64,000 bases of DNA from Celeribacter neptunius (GTDB lineage Bacteria; Pseudomonadota; Alphaproteobacteria; Rhodobacterales; Rhodobacteraceae): positions 1 to 64,000 of the forward strand of contig NZ_FORH01000006.1 in NCBI RefSeq assembly GCF_900113955.1, in the 5' to 3' direction. The translations under genes were made by a program, and so were the position numbers. The notes below the pieces were generated by a model. It was not told the origin of the DNA, did no database searches, and was given only the letters and a program-made list of their open reading frames with translations. This document shows, in pieces, positions 57,620 through 64,000 of this stretch (its first letter is position 1; the number at the start of each line of letters is the position of its first letter).

Positions 57620-58840
57620 GTGACACTTCCCTCGATACCCGATGCCGAGTTCGAAACCCGGCGGACCCGCGCCCGACAGATGGCGAAAGACGCGGGGCTC
57701 GACGCGCTGGTGATCTGGTCGCGCAGCGGCAATTCGGTCGAAGCCTATGGCGATCTGTTCTACCTGACGAATTTCGTTTCGCTGTTTCCCTGCGTGCCGG
57801 ATCGGAAGACCTGGAGCAGCCGGGGCCATGCGGCGCTGATCCTGCCGGTGGACGGCGAGCCGATCCTGTTGGCCGATTACCTCGATGATCCCGAAGATCG
57901 CATCAAGGTCAAAGACGTGCGCTTTGCGGTCGATCTGGCCGCGGGCACCGGCAAGGCTTTGGCCGAGATGGGGCTTCTGGACCGTCGGATCGGCATGGTC
58001 GGCATGATGTCCTATCTGGTCAGCGCGCATCAGCGACTTGAGGCGGCGGCGGGGCGTTCCGTGAGTTTTGAGGCGGCCGATCATATTCTCGAACATCTGC
58101 GCCTGATCAAAAGCCCGGCGGAGATTGCCATGCTGCGTCACTCGGCCAGTGTCGGCAAGAAATGGATGGATGCCACCATGGCCGCGCTGGTCGAGGGCAA
58201 CACCGAAGGCAATGCCGTCGGCGCGGGCCTTGCCGTTCTGGCGGCCAATGGCGGAACGCAACAGGATATCGCCATCGCCAGCGGCCCCAACGCGATCCAC
58301 TATATGGGCAGCTCCGGCGTGCCGCATTGGAATGTCCAGCGCGCCTTGGAGCCGGGCGATCTTGTCCATGTCGATCTCTGGGGACCGGTGTTCGGCTATT
58401 ACACCGACTTTGCACGCTCCACGGTCGTAGGGGGCAAAGCCGATGGGGGGCAGACGGAGCTTCTTGAGGGCAGCCGCGCCTTGATTCACCACATCATCGC
58501 GGGGATTGAGCCGGGCAAAACCCGGTTCTGCGATCTCTATCGTCGCGGCACGGCCTGGCTCGATGCCAATGGGTTTGCCAACCACAAAAGCACGGCGGAT
58601 GAGACCAACAACTTCAGCCAGCAGTTCCCCTGCTTCGGTCATGCCATCGGGCTTGGGATCGACGGTCCGTGGATCGTCGAGGACGAACAGACGGTGCTTC
58701 AGCCCAACATGACCATCGCGGTCGAGGCCTTGGTCTCCAAACTCGGTGTCGGGGCGGCCAATTACGAAGAAGACGTGCTTGTGACGGAACAGGGCGCAGA
58801 AATCCTGACGTCGCACTGTGAAGGTGTGCGCTGGGGCTAA
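57620..58840 (+). CDS. M24-family metallopeptidase (Xaa-Pro peptidase/creatinase-like)
   Basis: 406-residue pita-bread-fold protein: a creatinase N-terminal domain (about 1-150) then a catalytic domain with metal ligands in VHVDLWGPVFGYYTDFARS (two Asp), CFGHAIGLGID (His), AVEALVSK (Glu) and NYEEDVLV (Glu). It starts with GTG at 57620 after AAAGGAG. The ATG two bases earlier leads straight into a stop. May cleave a Pro-containing dipeptide, creatine-like or ectoine-like amide (DoeA-type enzymes are also in this family). The amidase partner favours small N-acyl or amidino compounds. Confidence 0.9.
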   Translation: MTLPSIPDAEFETRRTRARQMAKDAGLDALVIWSRSGNSVEAYGDLFYLTNFVSLFPCVPDRKTWSSRGHAALILPVDGEPILLADYLDDPEDRIKVKDVRFAVDLAAGTGKALAEMGLLDRRIGMVGMMSYLVSAHQRLEAAAGRSVSFEAADHILEHLRLIKSPAEIAMLRHSASVGKKWMDATMAALVEGNTEGNAVGAGLAVLAANGGTQQDIAIASGPNAIHYMGSSGVPHWNVQRALEPGDLVHVDLWGPVFGYYTDFARSTVVGGKADGGQTELLEGSRALIHHIIAGIEPGKTRFCDLYRRGTAWLDANGFANHKSTADETNNFSQQFPCFGHAIGLGIDGPWIVEDEQTVLQPNMTIAVEALVSKLGVGAANYEEDVLVTEQGAEILTSHCEGVRWG

Positions 58841-58917
58841 AGCATCCGCGTGCTCGTATGGGACAGGTCGGAAAGACACCGGTCTGTCCGCTCAAAACAA
58901 ACAACAGGGAAAAGACC

Positions 58918-60108
58918 ATGAAACTCAAAACTTTCGCGGGTGCGATCTGCGCACTCGGCACCATGACCCAGATTGCCGTGGCGCAGGACACGATCAAGAT
59001 CGGCGCCCCCATCCCGTTGACCGGCTACTTTGCCGCCGATGGTCAGACCATGAAAGAGGCCGTCGATCTGGCCGCTGCACATTTGAACGCAAACGGTGGT
59101 GTTCTTGGCAGACAGCTTGAAGTGGTCACCTTCGACATCGGCGATCTGACGCCGGACAAACTGACTGCCGCTGCCGCCAATCTGATCGAACGTGATGAGG
59201 TCAGCGTGTTGATCAATGGCTATGGCGGCATGGGGCCGGATATTCCGGCGTTTTGCCCCTATGGCATTCCCTATATTCACAACGATGCGGTCAGCAGCGT
59301 GGTCGATCTGGCCGAACGCATGAACTGCGGTGCGATTTTCAATGCCTCGGATGTCGATGTGAATTACGGGCGTATCGTGTTCGAACAGATGCTCGCGAGC
59401 GGCTATGACTTCCCGTCCGAAACCCTGGCACTTGTGCATGGCGATTACGAATGGGACATCAATGTCGCCAAAGGGATGGCCGAGGCTGCCGAAGCGGCCG
59501 GGTGGGCCGTCGTCTATGAACAAGAGGTGCCCTATGACACGGTGGAATGGACCAATGTCGTCGGAAAACTCAACCAAACCAACCCCGGTCTGATCCATTT
59601 CGAGGCGCTCGATCCTTCGGTCGCGACGACTTTCATGTCCCAGCTCGCGCTTGATCCGGTGCCGGGGGCGGCGCTGAATATCGGCTACATCGGTGCCACG
59701 CCGGGGGTGGATGATGCCATCGCCCAAGGCCAGGCCGAGGGTGTGTTCACCTTTACCTTGAACGCGCAAGATAGCGATGAGGTTGGGCAGGCCTTCTCGG
59801 AAGAATGGAGCGCCGCCTATGACGTGGAGCCGCCGGTCAGCCTGGCCGCAGCCGTCTACGATATGGCGAACCTCTGGGCGGAGGCGGTCGAAGAGGTCGG
59901 GGATGACCGCAACTTTGCCGCCGTCGCCTCCGAGATCAAAGCGCAAAGCTTTGCTGGGATCGCGGGCACCTATGTCTTCAACGACCGGAACTACATCTCC
60001 TCGGGCACCGAGACGCAGCCGGCACAGCTGTTCCGGATTGAGGATGGCCAGCGGGTGCGCGTGGTCGTGGGCGACGAAGTCGTTGCCCCGGTGACCTCCG
60101 CCGACTGA
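58918..60108 (+). CDS. ABC transporter periplasmic binding protein (branched-chain amino-acid family), second system
   Basis: 396-residue type I periplasmic binding protein with a signal peptide ending near AVAQDTI (about residue 22). IKIGAPIPLTGYFAADGQTM (about 24-43) is the typical first-lobe start of amide and amino-acid receptors such as AmiC/LivJ. ATG at 58918 fits the signal peptide. The upstream in-frame ATG at 58858 would add a charged extension. Followed by a strong hairpin, then LivGFHM. Confidence 0.91.
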   Translation: MKLKTFAGAICALGTMTQIAVAQDTIKIGAPIPLTGYFAADGQTMKEAVDLAAAHLNANGGVLGRQLEVVTFDIGDLTPDKLTAAAANLIERDEVSVLINGYGGMGPDIPAFCPYGIPYIHNDAVSSVVDLAERMNCGAIFNASDVDVNYGRIVFEQMLASGYDFPSETLALVHGDYEWDINVAKGMAEAAEAAGWAVVYEQEVPYDTVEWTNVVGKLNQTNPGLIHFEALDPSVATTFMSQLALDPVPGAALNIGYIGATPGVDDAIAQGQAEGVFTFTLNAQDSDEVGQAFSEEWSAAYDVEPPVSLAAAVYDMANLWAEAVEEVGDDRNFAAVASEIKAQSFAGIAGTYVFNDRNYISSGTETQPAQLFRIEDGQRVRVVVGDEVVAPVTSAD

Positions 60109-60114
60109 ACCTGA

Positions 60115-60147
60115 GCCCGCCAACCCGCATGTGCGGGGTTGGCGGGC
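60115..60147 (+). terminator. Intercistronic hairpin after the second Liv-type receptor gene
   Basis: GCCCGCCAACCC (60115-60126) pairs perfectly with GGGTTGGCGGGC (60136-60147), 9-nt loop, 7 nt after the stop codon. No U run, so partial attenuation or mRNA protection is likely. Confidence 0.6.
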
Positions 60148-60176
60148 GCGTCGCGACCACTGACAAAGGTGTCCAA

Positions 60177-60899
60177 ATGACCTCACAAAATATCATGTCG
60201 CTGGAAGGTGTCGGAATGCAATTCGGCCCGTTTCACGCGCTGTCCGAGCTGTCCTTCGAGATCAAGGCGGGCGAAGTGCTTGGGGTCGCGGGACCGAATG
60301 GCGCTGGCAAAAGCACGCTTCTCAATGTTTGCACGGGGGGGCTTTGTCCGACCTCTGGCAAGGTGCTTTTCGACGGTCGCGAGATCACGGGCCTGCCGCG
60401 CCATGCCAGATGTGCGCAAGGCATCGCCATGACCTTTCAGATCCCGACGGTGATCTCGTCGCTGACGGTGGCCGAAAACCTGTTGGTCGGGCGGAGTTTC
60501 GGCGGCAGTCACCAACATGATTTCGACCAGATCGTCGAGATCACAGGACTGGGCCCCGTGCTGGACGCGGAGGCGGGGACCGTGGACCTTTTGGCGCGCA
60601 AGACGATCATGCTCGGCGCGGCCTTGGCGACCGGGCCGCGGATCGTGTTCATGGACGAACCTTTGGGTGGGCTGAACGCAGAGGAAATCCAGGATTTTGT
60701 CCAGATCATCGACCGCGCCCGACAGGCATTCGGCGTCACGATCGTCATGGTCGAACACAAGATCCGGGCGCTGGCCGAGATTGCCGACCGCATCCTGATC
60801 ATCAACTTCGGCAAATTCGTCTGTCTCGACCGGCCCTCCGTGGTGCTGAACGACGACCATGTGGTCGAAATCTATCTTGGGAAAAAACACGATGCTTGA
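60177..60899 (+). CDS. Branched-chain amino-acid-type ABC ATPase (LivG-like), second system
   Basis: 240-residue ABC ATPase with Walker A GVAGPNGAGKSTLLN and Walker B RIVFMDEPLGGL. The position of the LSGGQ signature reads VDLLARKTIMLGAA, again degenerate as in the LivG at 15471. ATG at 60177 has AAGGTG. The open frame upstream covers the hairpin. It overlaps the LivF gene by 8 bp. Confidence 0.9.
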   Translation: MTSQNIMSLEGVGMQFGPFHALSELSFEIKAGEVLGVAGPNGAGKSTLLNVCTGGLCPTSGKVLFDGREITGLPRHARCAQGIAMTFQIPTVISSLTVAENLLVGRSFGGSHQHDFDQIVEITGLGPVLDAEAGTVDLLARKTIMLGAALATGPRIVFMDEPLGGLNAEEIQDFVQIIDRARQAFGVTIVMVEHKIRALAEIADRILIINFGKFVCLDRPSVVLNDDHVVEIYLGKKHDA

Positions 60900-61566
60900 G
60901 GTTGACCGTATCAACGTTAGCTATGGCGACTTTCACGTCTTGCACGAGGTCTCTTTGCGTGTCGGGAAAGGTGAAATGGTCGCTGTTCTCGGGGCCAACG
61001 GGCACGGCAAAAGCACCCTTCTCAAGGCGCTCTGCGGCTTGTTGCCGATCCAAACTGGCGTGGCCCGTTTCGAAGGTGACGACATCACGAAACTTGCGTC
61101 AAAGGATCTGGTGCGGCGGGGATTGGTCTATGTCGCCGAAGATCGGCGGCTGTTCCGGGATATGTCGGTGCTCGACAACCTGATGCTCGGCGCTTTCAAC
61201 ACCCGGGCCTGGTCGGAGCGGGCCGACACGCTGCGACAGGTTTTTGCGCTCTATCCGCGTCTCGAAGAGCGACAGCATCAGCTGTGCCGTCGTCTCAGCG
61301 GGGGCGAGGCGCAAATGGTCGCTCTGGGGCGCGGGCTGATGTCCAAGCCGCACCTTCTCGTCATCGACGAACCGTCTCTCGGCCTCGCGCCCAATCTGAC
61401 GGCGCAGATGATGGAGACGATCAACCAACTGAACCGGGAGGGCATGACGATCCTGCTTGTCGAGCAGAATGCCGCCCTTCTGACCGGTCATATCGACCGG
61501 ACCTATGTCATCGAAGAAGGCGTGGTCACGCAGGGTGACCTTTCGGCGCTTGGGGAGATTCAGTGA
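60892..61566 (+). CDS. Branched-chain amino-acid-type ABC ATPase (LivF-like), second system
   Basis: 224-residue ABC ATPase: Walker A VLGANGHGKSTLLKAL, intact signature LSGGEAQMVALGRGL and Walker B LLVIDEPSLGLAPN. The start MLEVDRINVSYG lies inside the last codons of LivG. Coupled to LivH by overlap around 61563-61566. Confidence 0.93.
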   Translation: MLEVDRINVSYGDFHVLHEVSLRVGKGEMVAVLGANGHGKSTLLKALCGLLPIQTGVARFEGDDITKLASKDLVRRGLVYVAEDRRLFRDMSVLDNLMLGAFNTRAWSERADTLRQVFALYPRLEERQHQLCRRLSGGEAQMVALGRGLMSKPHLLVIDEPSLGLAPNLTAQMMETINQLNREGMTILLVEQNAALLTGHIDRTYVIEEGVVTQGDLSALGEIQ

Positions 61567-62435
61567 TGAACATTGTCGAAATCCTGATCAGTGGCACCAC
61601 GCAGGGTGCCGTCTATTGCGTGATCGCGATGGGGTTGTCCTTGGTCTATGGGACGTCGCGCATCCTCAATTTCGCCCATGGCGCGCTCTACACTTTGGGC
61701 GGTTATATCGCATGGTATCTGATGTACGGCGGGCCGGGCCTGTCCTTCGGTCTCGCCTTTCTGGCGACTTTGCCGATCCTGTTCGGCGTCGGTGTCGTGC
61801 TTGAGGCCGGGCTCATTCGTCCGCTCAGGCGGCATCCGAACTGGCAGATCAACGCGATCATGGTCACCCTCGGGCTGGCCTTCGTGATCGAAAACGGATT
61901 GCAGTTGCTGTTCGGCCCCAAGACCAAAACCATACCCGCGTTTATCGAAGGCGGCATCTCCATCGCCGGGACGACCGTGTCGCTCTACAAGATCGCGCTG
62001 GTGTTCATGTCAATTCTTCTTGTGGTGCTGCTGGAGCTGTTTTTGGCGCGCACGCGGGCGGGGAAATCCATTCAGGCCGTGTCGCAGGATCTTCAGGGCG
62101 CCGCACAGGTCGGGATCAACGTCAACCGCGTGTTCGGTCTCGCCCTTGGGCTGTCGGTCGTCCTGACCGGTGCCGCAGGCATCCTTCTGGCGCCGATTTT
62201 CCAAATCTCGCCAATCGGCGGCTGGTCGCCATTCCTGAAAGCCTTCGTCATCGTTGTCTTCGGTGGTTTGGGCAGCACCCGCGGGGCAATGCTCGCCGCC
62301 TTTATCCTGGCCTTTCTGGAGGCTGTCGTCGTTGCCACAGTGGGGCCAGGCTGGTCCATGCCCGCGTGGCTGATCGTGCTCATGGTCGTTCTGATGATAC
62401 GACCGAAAGGCCTTTTGGGCGTATGGGAGAACTGA
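61566..62435 (+). CDS. Branched-chain amino-acid-type ABC permease (LivH-like), second system
   Basis: 289-residue permease with about 8 hydrophobic segments. Motifs are GTTQGAVYCVIAMGLSLVYG and ILNFAHGALYTLGGYIAW near the N terminus, and the coupling region QAVSQDLQGAAQVGINVNRV. A GTG one codon earlier overlaps the LivF stop (GTGA). ATG at 61566 is used here. It is separated from LivM by 1 bp. Confidence 0.92.
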   Translation: MNIVEILISGTTQGAVYCVIAMGLSLVYGTSRILNFAHGALYTLGGYIAWYLMYGGPGLSFGLAFLATLPILFGVGVVLEAGLIRPLRRHPNWQINAIMVTLGLAFVIENGLQLLFGPKTKTIPAFIEGGISIAGTTVSLYKIALVFMSILLVVLLELFLARTRAGKSIQAVSQDLQGAAQVGINVNRVFGLALGLSVVLTGAAGILLAPIFQISPIGGWSPFLKAFVIVVFGGLGSTRGAMLAAFILAFLEAVVVATVGPGWSMPAWLIVLMVVLMIRPKGLLGVWEN

Positions 62436-62436
62436 G

Positions 62437-63453
62437 ATGAAATCCAAGACACACACCGACCACTCCAGCCCCGCCCGCATCACGTCGCGTTTCACCGGCG
62501 ATCACTATGTCCGGGACAGCCTGGCGTTTCTGGGCTCTGCTTTGGCGGTCCTCGCCCTTGGTCTGTTGATCGGCGAAAACTACGTGTTCCACATCCTGAT
62601 CCTGATCTGCATTTGGAGCGCGGTGATTGCGGGATGGGACCTATTGATCGGCTATGCCGGCGTTTTCAACTACGCCCAACTGGTGTTCTTCGCCGTGGGT
62701 GCCTATGCAAGTGCCATGTTGTCGGTTTCGGCGGGCTTGCCCGCAGTGGCCACGATCCCGCTTGCCGCCGTCATTGGCGGGATCGTCGGCGCGCTGATCG
62801 CCATTCCAACGGCGCGTCTCAAGGGCGAATATGTTGCGCTCTTTACCTTCGCGGTGCATCTCGCCTTGCCTGCGGTCCTGCAACAAACGCGGGGTTTGGG
62901 CACAGGCGGCAGTACCGGGGTTCTGGGCTTGCCGCCGATCTCGCTTTTCGGTCAGACCTTTTATGCCATCAACAAACAGGCATGGTTCGTCATGGCCCTG
63001 ATCGTCGCGGTGCTGTGCATCTACCTGATCTACTTTGTCGCGCTGCGCAGCCGTTTCGGTCTGGCGCTTCTGGCGATGCGCGACGCCCCGGCGTTCTCCG
63101 AAGCACTCGGCGTGAACGGTCGTCGGCATCAGATTTTCGCCTTCGCGATCTCTGCTGCGATCACGGGTTTTGCAGGCGCGTTCTATGCGCATTACACCTC
63201 TGTCGTTACGCCTCGCATCCTCGGGACGGAGTTCTTCCTGATGGCCATGGTCATGCTCGCCATCGGCGGCATGGGACGATTCCCCGGCGCTTTGCTCGGA
63301 GTTGTGGTGGTGATCCTCGGCAATGAATTCCTCAGAAGCTTTGACAGCTATCGGTTGATCGTTCTGGGGCTGATCGTCATCCTCTCGGTGATCGCCTTGC
63401 CGGAGGAGTTGGGCGGTTTCCTCAAAAACCGAATGCGGAAAAGACGCGCTTGA
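62437..63453 (+). CDS. Branched-chain amino-acid-type ABC permease (LivM-like), second system
   Basis: 338-residue permease, about 10 hydrophobic segments. GVFNYAQLVFFAVGAYASAM and TARLKGEYVALFTFAVHLA are LivM-like, and the coupling loop is MRDAPAFSEALGVNGRRHQI. A 20-residue hydrophilic N-terminal tail precedes the first helix. Its stop is 1 bp from the next small gene. Confidence 0.92.
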   Translation: MKSKTHTDHSSPARITSRFTGDHYVRDSLAFLGSALAVLALGLLIGENYVFHILILICIWSAVIAGWDLLIGYAGVFNYAQLVFFAVGAYASAMLSVSAGLPAVATIPLAAVIGGIVGALIAIPTARLKGEYVALFTFAVHLALPAVLQQTRGLGTGGSTGVLGLPPISLFGQTFYAINKQAWFVMALIVAVLCIYLIYFVALRSRFGLALLAMRDAPAFSEALGVNGRRHQIFAFAISAAITGFAGAFYAHYTSVVTPRILGTEFFLMAMVMLAIGGMGRFPGALLGVVVVILGNEFLRSFDSYRLIVLGLIVILSVIALPEELGGFLKNRMRKRRA

Positions 63454-63454
63454 T

Positions 63455-63859
63455 ATGAGCCTTGAAAAGGCGCGGGCGAGGGTGCGACAGCACCTGTTGC
63501 ACATGCCCGAGAGCGCTGTTGTGCAGGTGATGCTCAGGGAGCTTGAGGACATAGACGACGCGTCCGTTTTGGAGGGGCGCGTCTCGCCTGACCTGCCGGA
63601 CGCGATGCATCTGTGTTTGGCGTGTCAGAACCGCCTGCTGCAAAGGGTTCTGTCTTCAAAAGTCGTGGGGCCTGAGATGGCACATCCGAATTGGTCAAAG
63701 GAAGCGCATGCCGAAGCCTTTTACCTCCTTGCGGCCAATGCATTTCTGCCGCTTGCGTTTGATCTTGTTCCTCAGCTCCTGGCCGGAACTGTTGATCGTC
63801 AGGAACAGGCCGTATCTGCGATTTTAAAGGCTGTGAGGAGAATGCCGAAAACGCGATAG
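63455..63859 (+). CDS. Small protein of unknown function, last gene of the LuxR-linked operon
   Basis: 134-residue soluble, mostly helical protein with no signal peptide or membrane segment. It contains a single CLAC pair (about residues 54-57) and a PLAFDLVPQLLAG stretch near 98-110. The start lies 1 bp after LivM, so it is almost certainly co-transcribed. Family not recognised. It might be an accessory factor for the amide/peptide pathway or an unrelated passenger. Confidence 0.75.
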   Translation: MSLEKARARVRQHLLHMPESAVVQVMLRELEDIDDASVLEGRVSPDLPDAMHLCLACQNRLLQRVLSSKVVGPEMAHPNWSKEAHAEAFYLLAANAFLPLAFDLVPQLLAGTVDRQEQAVSAILKAVRRMPKTR

Positions 63860-64000
63860 TTTCGGGCTGTGTCATTCTGTGACGTATGCTTCTCTGAGAG
63901 AGATGGAACTACATTGATGCGAAACAGTGCAGGTCATAACCAATTAGGTTCGTTAGAAAACTCCATTGTGATCGTTACAAACGATGGGCTTTTCTGATTG
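63860..64000. other. Right-edge intergenic sequence
   Basis: 141 bp after the small unknown gene, AT-richer, without a clear terminator or a gene start inside the window. Confidence 0.3.

Noticed and set aside
1-64000. Search by eye for tRNA, rRNA, CRISPR arrays and prophage modules
   Set aside because: None seen. No repeat-spacer arrays, integrase or phage structural genes, and no cloverleaf candidates were noticed.

Overview
This window looks like part of an alphaproteobacterial chromosome, most likely from Rhodobacterales (Roseobacter/Paracoccus-like). The clues are high GC, densely packed and often translationally coupled operons, and an abundance of tripartite tricarboxylate (TTT), TRAP and branched-chain amino-acid type (Liv) uptake systems next to small catabolic operons. 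I see no rRNA, tRNA, CRISPR array or prophage. The lineage is an inference from gene content and style. About 57 protein genes are supported.

Layout. (1) 0.2-10.1 kb: an ADP-forming acyl-CoA ligase, two coupled IclR regulators, a TTT transporter (TctC, then TctB-TctA) with an enoyl-CoA hydratase-family gene inside the operon, an FAD-linked D-2-hydroxyacid oxidase and a two-domain sulfurtransferase. Two identically built palindromes (6-5-6, GTTCYA/TRGAAC) mark its promoters. (2) 10.1-11.7 kb: a decayed stretch with an IS3-type transposase tail. (3) 11.7-14.6 kb: a TetR regulator divergent from a trimethylamine-dehydrogenase/dienoyl-CoA-reductase-like flavoenzyme. (4) 14.8-23.7 kb: a seven-gene minus-strand operon (ALDH, GMC alcohol oxidoreductase, Liv binding protein and LivHMGF), divergent from an AraC/FeaR-like regulator. 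(5) 23.7-35.3 kb: a homoprotocatechuate (hpa) meta-cleavage regulon under HpaR. It has a TRAP transporter, two unrelated extradiol dioxygenases and three copies of a TTAACATGTTAA-type operator. (6) 35.4-41.9 kb: a TctD/TctE-like two-component system with its own periplasmic binding protein, divergent from a second TTT transporter. (7) 41.9-47.7 kb: an extracytosolic flavin/electron-transfer module (ApbE, PepSY-flavodoxin reductase fusion, DUF2271 protein) divergent from a second two-component system, with PmrA/QseB-like boxes between them. (8) 47.7-51.1 kb: an unknown periplasmic helical protein and an MprF-type lipid aminoacylase. (9) 51.4-54.3 kb: an aldehyde dehydrogenase and a class III omega-aminotransferase separated by four 11-bp repeats. 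(10) 55.0-63.9 kb: a LuxR-type regulator divergent from amidase, M24 peptidase, a Liv binding protein, LivGFHM and an unknown small protein, with a 20-bp lux-box-like inverted repeat in the divergent gap.

The shared logic is import, then oxidation or CoA activation, each block with its own local regulator. Three operons carry a strong hairpin directly after the periplasmic binding-protein gene, a plausible device for over-expressing the binding protein relative to the permease.
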